NCBI RefSeq assembly: GCF_001952855.1
Contig: NZ_LPNO01000013.1
Location: 162,098-226,097 of the forward strand
Reading direction: 5' to 3'
DNA from: Pseudomonas sp. ATCC PTA-122608
Lineage (GTDB): Bacteria; Pseudomonadota; Gammaproteobacteria; Pseudomonadales; Pseudomonadaceae
DNA length: 64,000 nt
The position numbers and the translations under genes were made by a program. Numbering within the stretch: the first letter of the stretch is position 1; each line of letters starts with the position of its first letter. The notes beneath the pieces are model-generated. The model did not search any database, was not told the DNA's origin, and saw nothing but the letters and a program-made list of their open reading frames with translations. Positions 36,981 to 46,548 of the stretch are shown here, piece after piece.

Positions 36981-38297
36981 ATGCAAGTGAAGCGTTTTTT
37001 CGCCGCCGATATGCGTCAGGCCATGAAACTGGTGCGTGATGAGTTGGGCGCCGACGCTGCGATTATCGGTAACCGCCGTATTGCCGGCGGTGTCGAGCTG
37101 ACGGCTGCCCTCGATTACAAGCCCTCGGCCCTGGCGCCGCGTGTGCCGAACATGGAACTGGAAGACGAGCTGCGCAAGACCGCTTCGCGCATTGTCTCGG
37201 CCCAGGCTGAACTGAGCATGCGTGGCGACAGCGACGCCTCCACCAATCGCCAGCTGTTTGCCGGGTTGCCGCTGACGGCGTCCGAGCCGCTGGTAGAACC
37301 GACTTTTGTTGAGCCGCCGCGTCCTGCTGCGCCCGCCCCGGCGGCAGCGGTAGACCAGCGAGTGTTCGACTCGATGCGTTTCGAACTCAACGGCCTGCGT
37401 GAACTGCTGGAAGTGCAGCTGGGCTCGCTGGCCTGGAACCAGTTGCAGGGCAGCCAGCCGCAACAGGCCAACCTGTGGCGTCGCCTGCAACGCATCGGCC
37501 TGTCCGGCCCGCTGTCCCGCGACCTGCTGCAACTGACCACCCAAATTGAAGAACCTCGCCAGGCCTGGCGCATGCTCCTGGCCCACCTGGCGCGGATGAT
37601 CGTCACCCCGGAAATCGAACCCCTGGAAGAAGGCGGCGTGATTGCCATGGTCGGCCCTGCCGGCATGGGCAAGACCACCACCCTGGCCAAGCTGGCCGCA
37701 CGTTACGTGCTCAAGTACGGCGCACAGAACATTGCGCTGGTGAGCATGGACAGCTACCGCATTGGCGCCCAGGAACAGCTCAAGACCCTGGGCCGCATTC
37801 TCAATGTGCCGGTGACCCACGTCGACCCGGGCCAGTCCCTGGCCAACGCCCTCGACCCACTGCTGCGCAAGCGCGTGGTGCTGATCGACACCGCCGGCCT
37901 GCAAGCCAGCGACCCGGCCCTGCGCATGCAGCTGGAAAGCCTGGCCGGGCGCGGGATCAAATCCAGAAACTATTTGGTACTTGCTACCACCAGCCAGAAG
38001 CAGGTATTGACCGCCGCCTATCACAGCTACAAGCGCTGTGGGCTGGCGGGCTGCATCCTGACTAAACTGGATGAAACGGCAAGCCTGGGCGAAGTATTGA
38101 GCCTGGCCATCAGTCATGAATTACCGGTTGCTTACCTGACCGACGGGCCGCGGATCCCGGATGATTTGCATCTGCCGCGCCGTCATCAGTTGGTCAGCCG
38201 GGCTGTCAGCGTGCAAATGCAGGAAGAACCCAGTGAGGAAGCGATGGCTGACATGTTTGCTGACCTCTACCACAGTCCGAACAAACGTGTCGGCTGA
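36981..38297 (+). CDS. flhF: Signal-recognition-type GTPase FlhF
   Basis: 438 residues. N-terminal basic B domain, Pro/Ala-rich linker (about 100-130), and an SRP-like GTPase domain with G1 GPAGMGKTTTLAKLAARY, G3-like LIDTAGLQ and G4 TKLDETASLGE. FlhF marks the old pole for flagellum assembly and limits place and, with FleN, number. fleN follows after a 105-base gap without a clear promoter. Confidence 0.97.
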   Translation: MQVKRFFAADMRQAMKLVRDELGADAAIIGNRRIAGGVELTAALDYKPSALAPRVPNMELEDELRKTASRIVSAQAELSMRGDSDASTNRQLFAGLPLTASEPLVEPTFVEPPRPAAPAPAAAVDQRVFDSMRFELNGLRELLEVQLGSLAWNQLQGSQPQQANLWRRLQRIGLSGPLSRDLLQLTTQIEEPRQAWRMLLAHLARMIVTPEIEPLEEGGVIAMVGPAGMGKTTTLAKLAARYVLKYGAQNIALVSMDSYRIGAQEQLKTLGRILNVPVTHVDPGQSLANALDPLLRKRVVLIDTAGLQASDPALRMQLESLAGRGIKSRNYLVLATTSQKQVLTAAYHSYKRCGLAGCILTKLDETASLGEVLSLAISHELPVAYLTDGPRIPDDLHLPRRHQLVSRAVSVQMQEEPSEEAMADMFADLYHSPNKRVG

Positions 38298-38402
38298 GGC
38301 AATATGAACACAGTGCAAAGTATCTACATCGATGGTCTGCCAGCAGTTCGCGCGGCCAAGTCATGTAGCCTGCGTCTAAGCAAGACAAGGTAAAGAAATA
38401 AA

Positions 38403-39236
38403 ATGGGCAGCATGCATCCCGTACAGGTGATCGCGGTGACCGGCGGCAAAGGTGGCGTCGGGAAAACTAACGTGTCAGTGAATTTGTCCCTGGCCCTGGC
38501 AGAGCTTGGCCGTCGCGTCATGCTGCTGGATGCTGACCTGGGTCTGGCGAACGTTGACGTTCTGCTGGGACTGACGCCCAAACATACCCTGGCCGATGTC
38601 ATCGAAGGCCGCTGTGAGCTGCGCGACGTACTGTTGCAAGGCCCCGGCGGGATTCGCATCGTGCCGGCCGCGTCCGGCACCCAGAGCATGGTGCACCTGA
38701 GCCCGGCGCAGCATGCCGGCCTGATTCAGGCGTTCAGCGACATTGGCGACAACCTCGACGTGCTGGTGATCGACACCGCCGCCGGGATCGGCGAGTCCGT
38801 GGTCAGCTTCGTGCGAGCAGCCCAGGAAGTGTTGCTGGTGGTGTGCGACGAACCGACCTCGATCACCGACGCCTACGCGCTGATCAAACTGCTCAACCGC
38901 GACTACGGCATGAACCGCTTCCGCGTGCTGGCCAACATGGCCCAAAGCCCGCAGGAAGGGCGGAATCTGTTCGCCAAGTTGACCAAGGTCACAGATCGCT
39001 TCCTCGATGTCGCCTTACAATACGTTGGCGCAGTTCCCTACGACGAGTGCGTACGCAAGGCCGTGCAAAAGCAGCGTGCGGTCTATGAAGCGTTCCCTCG
39101 TTCGAAGTGCGCATTGGCGTTCAAGGCTATTGCCCAGAAGGTCGATACCTGGCCGTTGCCCGCCAACCCGCGTGGGCATCTGGAGTTTTTCGTCGAGCGA
39201 TTGGTGCATCAGACGAGCGCAGGACCGGTGCTATGA
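38403..39236 (+). CDS. fleN: Flagellar number regulator FleN (FlhG), MinD-like ATPase
   Basis: 277 residues. Deviant Walker A TGGKGGVGKTNVSVNLSLAL, switch LDADLGLANVDVLLGL and DTAAGIGESVVSF are MinD/ParA hallmarks. FleN binds FleQ and lowers flagellar gene expression, keeping a single or few polar flagella. Its last bases overlap the fliA start (ATGA). Confidence 0.96.
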   Translation: MGSMHPVQVIAVTGGKGGVGKTNVSVNLSLALAELGRRVMLLDADLGLANVDVLLGLTPKHTLADVIEGRCELRDVLLQGPGGIRIVPAASGTQSMVHLSPAQHAGLIQAFSDIGDNLDVLVIDTAAGIGESVVSFVRAAQEVLLVVCDEPTSITDAYALIKLLNRDYGMNRFRVLANMAQSPQEGRNLFAKLTKVTDRFLDVALQYVGAVPYDECVRKAVQKQRAVYEAFPRSKCALAFKAIAQKVDTWPLPANPRGHLEFFVERLVHQTSAGPVL

Positions 39237-39973
39237 CATCCAGCGGCTACAACCTTTACAAGAAGTCGGCACGTGACAGTCAAGTCGAATTGATCGAGCG
39301 CTATGCGCCCCTGGTCAAGCGCATTGCCTATCACTTGCTGGCGCGCCTGCCCGCCAGTGTCCAGGTCGAAGACTTGATCCAGGCCGGGATGATCGGCTTG
39401 CTCGAAGTGTCGACCAAATACGATGCGAGCAAGGGCGCAAGTTTCGAGACATACGCGGGTATTCGTATCCGTGGGGCCATGCTCGATGAAGTGCGTAAAG
39501 GTGATTGGGCGCCGCGTTCGGTACACCGCAATACGCGCATGGTAAGTGACGCAATTCGCTCAATTGAAGCAAAAACCGGTCGCGACGCTAAAGATCACGA
39601 AGTTGCGGCCGAACTCCAATTGAGTCTCGACGATTACTACGGGATTTTGAACGATACCTTGGGCAGCCGCCTGTTCAGTTTCGACGACCTTTTGCAGGAC
39701 GGCGAACATGAAGGGCTGCACGAGGACGGCGCGAGTGCTCATCTCGAACCGTCACGCGATCTGGAAGATGAACGCTTCCAGACTGCGCTGGCGGACGCGA
39801 TTGCCAATTTGCCGGAGCGTGAGCGACTGGTGTTGGCGCTGTACTACGACGAAGAGCTGAACCTCAAGGAAATCGGTGAGGTCCTGGGAGTCAGCGAATC
39901 GCGAGTCAGCCAGTTACACAGCCAGTGCGCGGCCCGCTTGCGGGGGCGTTTGGGAGAGTGGCGAGCGCGCTGA
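39233..39973 (+). CDS. fliA: Flagellar sigma factor FliA (sigma-28)
   Basis: 246 residues from ATG 39233, which overlaps the fleN stop; the longer upstream reading is out of keeping with the family. Regions are clear: sigma-2 (YAPLVKRIAYHLLARLPASVQVEDLIQAGMIGLLE, YAGIRIRGAMLDEVRKGDW) and sigma-4 (LPERERLVLALYYDEELNLKEIGEVLGVSESRVSQLHSQCAARLR). It transcribes late genes such as fliC and is held by FlgM, not in this window. Confidence 0.98.
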   Translation: MTSSGYNLYKKSARDSQVELIERYAPLVKRIAYHLLARLPASVQVEDLIQAGMIGLLEVSTKYDASKGASFETYAGIRIRGAMLDEVRKGDWAPRSVHRNTRMVSDAIRSIEAKTGRDAKDHEVAAELQLSLDDYYGILNDTLGSRLFSFDDLLQDGEHEGLHEDGASAHLEPSRDLEDERFQTALADAIANLPERERLVLALYYDEELNLKEIGEVLGVSESRVSQLHSQCAARLRGRLGEWRAR

Positions 39974-40087
39974 CAGGCAGTGTGGGGACACTGCGAACGA
40001 TACCGTCCAGGCGCTGCGCCCGGACGGGCTTGGCCCGTGGTGCGCCCCCGGAAGTCCTTTTTGTGTAACGCCTGTTGATTGATATGG

Positions 40088-40111
40088 CGCGCCCAGGTGC
40101 TGGGCGCGTTT
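40088..40111 (+). terminator. Hairpin between fliA and cheY
   Basis: CGCGCCCA, loop GGTGC, TGGGCGCG followed by TTT. The stem is perfect but the T tract is only three bases, so it may act as an attenuator rather than a full terminator. Confidence 0.5.
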
Positions 40112-40131
40112 AAGACTGCTTGGAGGTCGAA

Positions 40132-40518
40132 TTGGACAAGAACATGAAAATCCTCATCGTTGATGACTTCTCAACGATGCGGCGGATCATAAAAAACCTG
40201 TTGCGTGACCTTGGGTTCACTAACACGGTCGAGGCGGATGACGGCATTACGGCGATTCCGATCCTCAACAGCGGGAGCATCGACTTTCTGGTAACGGACT
40301 GGAACATGCCGGGCATGACCGGTATCGATCTGCTGCGCCACGTGCGCGCGGATGAAAAACTGCGCAGCCTGCCTGTGCTGATGGTGACCGCTGAAGCCAA
40401 GCGTGAACAGATCATCGAAGCCGCCCAAGCCGGGGTTAACGGCTACGTGGTCAAGCCATTCACTGCACTGGCCTTGAAAGAGAAGATCGAAAAGATCTTC
40501 GAACGCATCGGTCATTGA
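40132..40518 (+). CDS. cheY: Chemotaxis response regulator CheY
   Basis: 128 residues from TTG 40132, which has GGAGG 5 bases before it; the ATG at 40144 ([10 protein letters not shown], 124 residues) is the other option. Acidic pocket IVDDFS, phosphorylation site Asp in [11 protein letters not shown], Thr in MVTAEAK and Lys in VVKPFTA are all present. CheY-P binds FliM (and FliN) and reverses the motor; CheZ dephosphorylates it. cheZ follows in the same operon. Confidence 0.95.
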   Translation: MDKNMKILIVDDFSTMRRIIKNLLRDLGFTNTVEADDGITAIPILNSGSIDFLVTDWNMPGMTGIDLLRHVRADEKLRSLPVLMVTAEAKREQIIEAAQAGVNGYVVKPFTALALKEKIEKIFERIGH

Positions 40519-40536
40519 TGCTGCCACGGGGGAGCT

Positions 40537-41325
40537 ATGGAGCATAAAGAATCATCGCAGGCCGACTTCGAGTCGACCCTGAAAAAACATGCCCACCAAC
40601 TTGTCGAAAGCCTTGAAAAAGGCCAGTTCGGTGACGCGGTGCAGTTAATCCATGAGCTCAACCAGACCCGTGACCGCGGCCTGTACCAGGAAGTGGGCAA
40701 GCTCACGCGTGAGTTGCACAGTGCGATTGTCAATTTTCAGATTGACCCGCACATGCCCCAGGCCGAAGAAATCTCGCAGATCACGGATGCCACCGAACGC
40801 CTGTCCTATGTGGTCAGGCTGACTGAGGCGGCGGCCAACCGCACCATGGACCTGGTGGAAAACGCCACGCCTCTGGTCAACGGTATGGCCAGTGAAGCCA
40901 AGGCCCTGAGCACTGACTGGGGCCGGTTCATGCGTCGGGAAGTGGGCGCTGAAGAGTTTCGTGAACTGGCGCGTCGGGTCGAGGGCTTTTTGTCCCGCAG
41001 CGAGCAGGAAAACCGCACGGTTTCCAGCAACCTGAATGACATTCTGCTGGCCCAGGACTACCAGGACCTCACCGGTCAGGTGATCAAGCGCGTGACCCAA
41101 CTGGTCACCGAAGTGGAAAGCAACCTGCTCAAACTGGTGTTGATGGCGGGCCAGGTCGACCGGTTTGCCGGCATCGAACATGACCGCGAAGCGATCCTTT
41201 CTGAAAAAGATCCACAAAAACACCTCGCCAAGGGTGAAGGTCCGCAGATTCATGCCGATAAACGTGAAGACGTTGTATCCGGGCAAGACGACGTAGACGA
41301 TTTGCTGTCCAGTTTAGGCTTCTAA
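40537..41325 (+). CDS. cheZ: CheY-P phosphatase CheZ
   Basis: 262 residues, long helical hairpin with the catalytic region DILLAQDYQDLTGQVIKRV (the Gln in AQDYQDLTGQ being the active residue in the family). The extreme C-terminus GQDDVDDLLSSLGF is the CheY-binding peptide. CheZ speeds CheY-P dephosphorylation and terminates the signal. cheA starts 11 bases downstream. Confidence 0.97.
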   Translation: MEHKESSQADFESTLKKHAHQLVESLEKGQFGDAVQLIHELNQTRDRGLYQEVGKLTRELHSAIVNFQIDPHMPQAEEISQITDATERLSYVVRLTEAAANRTMDLVENATPLVNGMASEAKALSTDWGRFMRREVGAEEFRELARRVEGFLSRSEQENRTVSSNLNDILLAQDYQDLTGQVIKRVTQLVTEVESNLLKLVLMAGQVDRFAGIEHDREAILSEKDPQKHLAKGEGPQIHADKREDVVSGQDDVDDLLSSLGF

Positions 41326-41336
41326 GGAGCACACCC

Positions 41337-43556
41337 ATGAGCTTCGGCGCCGATGAAGAAATCCTTCAGGATTTCCTTGTAGAGGCCGGCGAAATTTTAG
41401 AGCAACTGTCCGAACAACTGGTCGAGCTGGAAAGCCGACCGGATGATGCGAACCTGCTCAATGCAATTTTTCGCGGTTTTCACACTGTAAAAGGGGGCGC
41501 CGGCTTCCTCCAGCTCCACGAGCTGGTGGAGTGCTGTCACATCGCCGAGAACGTGTTCGACATCCTGCGCAAGGGTGAGCGGCACGTCGACTCGGAACTG
41601 ATGGACGTGATCCTGGAAGCGCTGGACGCGGTCAACGGCATGTTCAGTGAAGTGCGCGAACGTGCACCGATCACGGCCGCCACCCCGGAACTGCTGGCCG
41701 CCCTGGCGCGCCTGGCAGAACCTGCGGCCAATGCGCCGGTGGTTGAAGCGGTGGCTGAGCCTGTCGCCGAGCCTGCGGGCGACGTGACCGACAGCGAATT
41801 TGAACAACTGCTGGACTCGCTGAATGCCGTCAAGGCCGAAGCCGAAGCTCCGGCGGCCAGTGCGCCGGCCATGGTGCCGACCACTGAAGACATTACCGAC
41901 GCCGAGTTCGAGTCATTGCTCGACCAGTTGCACGGCAAGGGCCAGTTTGCCCCGGACGCGGTGGCCGCAGCGCCAGCGCCTACGGAAGCCGCGGCGCCTG
42001 CCAGCAACGAAATCACCGATGACGAATTTGAAGCGTTGCTGGACCAGTTGCATGGCAAAGGCTCGTTTGCTGCCGATGCACTGCCGGAAGTTGCTGCAGC
42101 AGTCGCTGCACCTGCAGCACCCGCTGCTGCTGCCGCTGCACCGGCTGCCGATGGACTGATCTCCGATCACGAGTTCGAAGCCCTGCTGGATGAACTGCAT
42201 GGCAAGGGCAAGTTCACCGAAGTGGCCGGCGCTGCTGCACCGGCTGCTACAGCGGCCACTGCGGTTGCAACGCCGGCCCCGGTGGCCGCCAAGGCCGCTG
42301 CACCGGTGGCTGCAAAACCTGCACCGGCCCCAGCACCCGCGCGTGCCTCTGCTGCTCCGGCTCCGGACAAGCAACCAGCCAGTGAAGCCGAAACCACCGT
42401 GCGGGTTGATACCGCGCGCCTGGACGACATCATGAACATGGTCGGCGAACTGGTGCTGGTGCGTAACCGCCTGGTGCGCCTGGGCCTGAACAGCGGCGAT
42501 GAGGCCATGCAAAAGGCCGTGTCGAACCTCGACGTGGTCACCGCCGACCTGCAAACCGCTGTCATGAAGACCCGGATGCAGCCGATCAAGAAAGTCTTCG
42601 GCCGCTTCCCGCGTCTGGTTCGCGACCTGGCACGCCAGCTCAAGAAAGAGATCAACCTGGAACTGGTGGGTGAAGAAACCGACCTCGACAAAAACCTTGT
42701 CGAGGCACTGGCCGACCCGCTGGTCCACTTGGTGCGCAACGCCGTCGACCACGGCATCGAGTCCCCGGAAGAGCGTGAAGCTTCGGGCAAGAACCGCCTG
42801 GGCAAAGTGATCCTGGCGGCCGAACAGGAAGGCGACCATATCCTGCTGTCGATCACCGATGACGGCAAAGGCATGGACCCGAATATCCTGCGGGGCATCG
42901 CGGTCAAGCGTGGCGTGATGGACAAGGACGCCGCCGACCGTCTCACCGACACCGAGTGCTACAACCTGATCTTCGCCCCGGGCTTCTCCACCAAGACCGA
43001 GATTTCCGACGTGTCGGGCCGTGGCGTGGGCATGGACGTGGTGAAGACCAAGATCAGCCAGCTCAACGGCTCGATCAACATTTACTCGACCAAGGGCCTG
43101 GGCTCGAAGATCGTCATCAAGGTGCCGTTGACCCTGGCGATCATGCCGACCCTGATGGTGATGCTGGGCAACCAGGCGTTCGCCTTCCCGCTGGTCAACG
43201 TCAACGAAATCTTCCACCTCGACCTGTCGCGCACCAACGTGGTGGACGGCCAGGAAGTGGTGATCGTGCGCGACAAGGCGTTGCCACTGTTCTACCTCAA
43301 GCGCTGGCTGGTGGCTTCGGCCAAGCATGAAGAGCAGCGCGAAGGCCATGTGGTGATTCTTTCCGTGGGCACCCAGCGTATCGGCTTTGTCGTCGATCAA
43401 CTGGTGGGCCAGGAAGAAGTGGTCATCAAGCCTTTGGGCAAAATGCTGCAGGGAACCCCGGGCATGTCGGGTGCGACCATTACCGGTGACGGTCGGATCG
43501 CGCTGATTCTGGATGTTCCGAGCATGCTCAAGCGTTACGCCGCACGGCGTATTTGA
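41337..43556 (+). CDS. cheA: Chemotaxis histidine kinase CheA, with four LLDxLHGKG-type linker repeats
   Basis: 739 residues. P1 domain with phospho-His49 in [11 protein letters not shown]; dimerisation region ([26 protein letters not shown]); HATPase ([32 protein letters not shown]); and CheW-like P5 at the C-terminus. In place of an obvious P2 domain, residues 145-300 form a low-complexity linker holding four copies of a motif like [16 protein letters not shown], at about 149, 185, 225 and 274. It phosphorylates CheY and CheB. Confidence 0.96.
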   Translation: MSFGADEEILQDFLVEAGEILEQLSEQLVELESRPDDANLLNAIFRGFHTVKGGAGFLQLHELVECCHIAENVFDILRKGERHVDSELMDVILEALDAVNGMFSEVRERAPITAATPELLAALARLAEPAANAPVVEAVAEPVAEPAGDVTDSEFEQLLDSLNAVKAEAEAPAASAPAMVPTTEDITDAEFESLLDQLHGKGQFAPDAVAAAPAPTEAAAPASNEITDDEFEALLDQLHGKGSFAADALPEVAAAVAAPAAPAAAAAAPAADGLISDHEFEALLDELHGKGKFTEVAGAAAPAATAATAVATPAPVAAKAAAPVAAKPAPAPAPARASAAPAPDKQPASEAETTVRVDTARLDDIMNMVGELVLVRNRLVRLGLNSGDEAMQKAVSNLDVVTADLQTAVMKTRMQPIKKVFGRFPRLVRDLARQLKKEINLELVGEETDLDKNLVEALADPLVHLVRNAVDHGIESPEEREASGKNRLGKVILAAEQEGDHILLSITDDGKGMDPNILRGIAVKRGVMDKDAADRLTDTECYNLIFAPGFSTKTEISDVSGRGVGMDVVKTKISQLNGSINIYSTKGLGSKIVIKVPLTLAIMPTLMVMLGNQAFAFPLVNVNEIFHLDLSRTNVVDGQEVVIVRDKALPLFYLKRWLVASAKHEEQREGHVVILSVGTQRIGFVVDQLVGQEEVVIKPLGKMLQGTPGMSGATITGDGRIALILDVPSMLKRYAARRI

Positions 43557-43605
43557 TTCGGCCCGGGCAGGGCGGTTGTCCCTCGCCCGGCCTAACGGAG
43601 TGTTT

Positions 43606-44727
43606 ATGGTAGTCAAGGTCCTGGTGGTGGACGATTCAGGTTTCTTCCGCCGCCGCGTCTCGGAAATTCTTTCATCGGATTCCAATATCCAGGTGGTCGG
43701 TACGGCCACCAACGGCAAAGAGGCGATCGATCAGGCCATGGCCCTCAAGCCAGACGTGATCACCATGGACTACGAGATGCCGATGATGGACGGCATCACG
43801 GCGGTGCGGCACATCATGCAGCGCTGCCCGACTCCGGTGTTGATGTTCTCCTCGCTGACCCACGAAGGCGCCCGGGTCACCCTGGATGCGCTGGACGCCG
43901 GCGCGGTGGACTTCCTGCCGAAGAATTTCGAAGACATCTCGCGCAACCCCGAGAAGGTCAAGCAGATGCTCTGCGAGAAGGTGCACAGCATCTCCCGCAG
44001 TAACCGTCGCAGCCTGTTCAGTGCGCCGGCGCCGGCACCTGTTACACCGCCCCCGGCAGCCCCGAGCACTTTTGGTCGCCCGGCGCCTGCGCCGGTTGCG
44101 CGTCCGGCCGCAGCGCCTGTGCGTACGGCTGCGCCCTCCGCGCATTCGCCTGCTCCCAAGCGCAAAGCCTACAAGCTGGTGGCCATCGGTACCTCCACCG
44201 GCGGCCCGGTTGCCTTGCAGCGGGTGTTGACCCAACTGCCGGCCAACTTCCCGGCGCCGATCGTGTTGATCCAGCACATGCCTGCCGCGTTCACCAAGGC
44301 CTTTGCCGAGCGCCTGGACAAGCTGTGCCGCATCAGCGTCAAGGAAGCCGAGGATGGCGACATCCTGCGCCCGGGTCTCGCGCTGCTGGCCCCTGGCGGC
44401 AAGCAGATGATGGTCGATGGCCGTGGCGCGATCAAAATCCTGCCGGGTGACGAGCGCCTGAACTACAAGCCGTGTGTGGATATCACCTTCGGTTCCGCAG
44501 CCAAGTCCTACGGCGACAAAGTTCTGGCGGTGGTCTTGACCGGCATGGGTGCCGACGGCCGCGAAGGCGCACGTTTGCTCAAGCAGGGCGGCAGCGCGAT
44601 CTGGGCCCAGGATGAAGCCAGCTGCGTGATCTATGGCATGCCCATGGCCATCGTCAAAGCCGACCTGGCCGACGCCGTCTACAGCCTGGACGACATCGGC
44701 AAGCATCTGGTGGAGGCCTGCCTGTAA
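43606..44727 (+). CDS. cheB: Chemotaxis methylesterase CheB
   Basis: 373 residues from ATG 43606 (GGAG 6 bases before); the reading from 43513 adds 31 residues overlapping cheA. Receiver domain with Asp55 in [11 protein letters not shown], Pro/Ala-rich linker (about 140-185), and the esterase domain with Ser in [13 protein letters not shown], His in IQHMPAAFT and Asp in [10 protein letters not shown]. It demethylates chemoreceptors. Its stop overlaps the motC start. Confidence 0.96.
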   Translation: MVVKVLVVDDSGFFRRRVSEILSSDSNIQVVGTATNGKEAIDQAMALKPDVITMDYEMPMMDGITAVRHIMQRCPTPVLMFSSLTHEGARVTLDALDAGAVDFLPKNFEDISRNPEKVKQMLCEKVHSISRSNRRSLFSAPAPAPVTPPPAAPSTFGRPAPAPVARPAAAPVRTAAPSAHSPAPKRKAYKLVAIGTSTGGPVALQRVLTQLPANFPAPIVLIQHMPAAFTKAFAERLDKLCRISVKEAEDGDILRPGLALLAPGGKQMMVDGRGAIKILPGDERLNYKPCVDITFGSAAKSYGDKVLAVVLTGMGADGREGARLLKQGGSAIWAQDEASCVIYGMPMAIVKADLADAVYSLDDIGKHLVEACL

Positions 44728-45467
44728 TGGATGTATTGAGCCTGATTGGCATCATCATGGCGTTTGTCGCGATTATCGGCGGCAACTACCTCGAAGGCGG
44801 CCACCTGGGTGCCCTGGCCAACGGCCCGGCAGCGTTGATCGTGATCGGCGGCACGGTGGGCGCGGCCTTGCTGCAGTCGCCCATGAGTTCGTTCAAGCGC
44901 GCGATGCAGATCCTTATCTGGATTATTTTTCCGCCGCGTGTCGACTTGCCGGGCGGCATCGACCGCGTGGTCAACTGGAGCCTCACGGCGCGCAAGGAAG
45001 GCCTGCTGGGCCTGGAAGGCGTGGCCGATGCCGAGCCCGACAGCTACGCACGCAAAGGCTTGCAATTGCTGGTGGACGGCGCCGAGCCGGAAGCGATTCG
45101 CAGCATCCTGGAAGTGGATTTCTACACCCAGGAAAGCCGCGACATCAACGCCGCCAAAGTCTTTGAAAGCATGGGCGGCTACGCGCCGACCATCGGCATC
45201 ATCGGTGCGGTGATGGGCTTGATCCACGTGATGGGCAACCTGGCCGATCCGTCGCAACTGGGCAGCGGGATTGCCGTGGCGTTCGTCGCCACCATCTACG
45301 GCGTGGCCAGTGCCAACCTGGTGTTGTTGCCGGTGGCCAGCAAGCTCAAGTCGATCGCCATGCGCCAGTCGCGTTATCGCGAGATGTTGCTGGAAGGCAT
45401 CCTCTCGATTGCCGAGGGTGAAAACCCGCGCTCCATCGAATTGAAGCTCCAGGGCTTCATGGATTGA
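44727..45467 (+). CDS. motC: Flagellar stator protein MotC (MotA family)
   Basis: 246 residues, four membrane helices, motifs GGHLGALANGPAALIVIGGTVGA and GGYAPTIGIIGAVMGLIHVMGNL. MotC pairs with MotD as the second, proton-type stator of Pseudomonas, acting with FliG. A REPIN separates it from motD, so the pair is likely still co-transcribed but with an inserted hairpin. Confidence 0.95.
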   Translation: MDVLSLIGIIMAFVAIIGGNYLEGGHLGALANGPAALIVIGGTVGAALLQSPMSSFKRAMQILIWIIFPPRVDLPGGIDRVVNWSLTARKEGLLGLEGVADAEPDSYARKGLQLLVDGAEPEAIRSILEVDFYTQESRDINAAKVFESMGGYAPTIGIIGAVMGLIHVMGNLADPSQLGSGIAVAFVATIYGVASANLVLLPVASKLKSIAMRQSRYREMLLEGILSIAEGENPRSIELKLQGFMD

Positions 45468-45480
45468 TGGTCATGAACCC

Positions 45481-45580
45481 TGTAGGAGCGAGCTTGCTCG
45501 CGAAAAACCCGAGAACAACGCGTTCATCCAGGATGCCCGCGTTATCGTTGACGATTTTCGCGAGCAAGCTCGCTCCTACA
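45481..45580. repeat. REPIN between motC and motD
   Basis: TGTAGGAGCGAGCTTGCTCG at the left and CGAGCAAGCTCGCTCCTACA at the right. The spacer (GCGTTCATCCAGGATGCCCG and so on) is close to that of the REPIN at 26294-26397. It splits a gene pair that is normally contiguous. Confidence 0.9.
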
Positions 45581-45609
45581 GGTGATTCGTTTTGTCGAGG
45601 TAGTCGCCT

Positions 45610-46497
45610 GTGAGCCGTCGCCGCCGCGAGCCTGAAGAACACGTCAACCATGAACGCTGGCTGGTGTCCTACGCCGACTTCATTACGCTGTTGTTCGCGT
45701 TTTTTGTGGTGATGTACTCCATTTCCTCGATCAACGAAGGCAAGTACAAAGTCATTTCCCAGGCGCTGATCGGCGTGTTCAACGACGCTGACCGCGCCCT
45801 CAAGCCGATCCCGATCGGCGAAGAACGCCCCAAGACCGTGACCCCGGCCAAACCGCTGGTCAACGACAGTGATGAAACCGCCGCCGGCATCGGTGGCACC
45901 AGCGACCCGCTGAAAAGCATCGCCGATGACATCAGCGCAGCCTTTGGCGACCTGATCAGCTCCAACCAGATGACCGTGCGCGGCAATGAGTTGTGGGTGG
46001 AAATCGAGCTGAATTCCAGCCTGCTGTTCGCCAGCGCCGATGCGATGCCCAGCGACCAGGCGTTCACCATCATCGACAAGGTGGCGGCGATCCTGAAGCC
46101 GTTTGAAAACCCGGTCCACGTTGAAGGGTTTACCGACAACCTGCCGATCAGCACGGCGCAGTATCCGACCAACTGGGAGCTGTCTTCGGCCCGCGCGGCG
46201 AGTATTGTGCGGATGCTGGCGATGCAGGGCGTGAACCCCGGGCGCCTGGCGTCGGTGGGGTATGGCGAGTTCCAGCCGGTGGCCAATAACGCCACGGCGG
46301 AAGGCCGTGCACGTAACCGTCGGGTGGTGCTGGTGGTGTCGCGCAACCTCGATGTGCGCCGCAGCCTGACCGGTACCGGCACCGCCAATGCAACACCGGA
46401 TGCCGCCTTGAAGCGGGCTGGCACACAAACTGCACCAGCGCCCGTAAAGGCGCCGGTTCGCGGGAGTGCCGTCAATTCTCCGTCACCGGCTCTATAA
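45610..46497 (+). CDS. motD: Flagellar stator protein MotD (MotB family)
   Basis: 295 residues starting with GTG (MSRRRREPEEHVNHERWLVSYADFITLLFAFFVVMYSIS), a basic tail plus one membrane helix with the proton-path Asp in YADF. The periplasmic part is an OmpA-like peptidoglycan domain (VHVEGFTDNLPISTAQYPTNWELSSARAASIVRML). It anchors the MotC stator to the cell wall. The C-terminal 35 residues are Pro/Ala-rich. Confidence 0.95.
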   Translation: MSRRRREPEEHVNHERWLVSYADFITLLFAFFVVMYSISSINEGKYKVISQALIGVFNDADRALKPIPIGEERPKTVTPAKPLVNDSDETAAGIGGTSDPLKSIADDISAAFGDLISSNQMTVRGNELWVEIELNSSLLFASADAMPSDQAFTIIDKVAAILKPFENPVHVEGFTDNLPISTAQYPTNWELSSARAASIVRMLAMQGVNPGRLASVGYGEFQPVANNATAEGRARNRRVVLVVSRNLDVRRSLTGTGTANATPDAALKRAGTQTAPAPVKAPVRGSAVNSPSPAL

Positions 46498-46548
46498 CCC
46501 TATGCAATTTCTCGGTCGAGCCTGTGCCTGCCGGGAGGAACAATCCGA

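Noticed and set aside
39107-39232. Upstream extension of fliA
   Set aside because: It lies inside fleN; the ATG that overlaps the fleN stop gives the standard FliA start.
41781-42240. Assembly error or frameshift in the cheA linker
   Set aside because: The reading frame stays open through all four repeats, and the spacers differ from one another, so it is genuine repetition.
41913-43718. Minus-strand ORF of 601 codons opposite cheA
   Set aside because: Antisense of the cheA kinase core; Cys/Gly/Arg repeats only reflect the Ala-rich linker read backwards.
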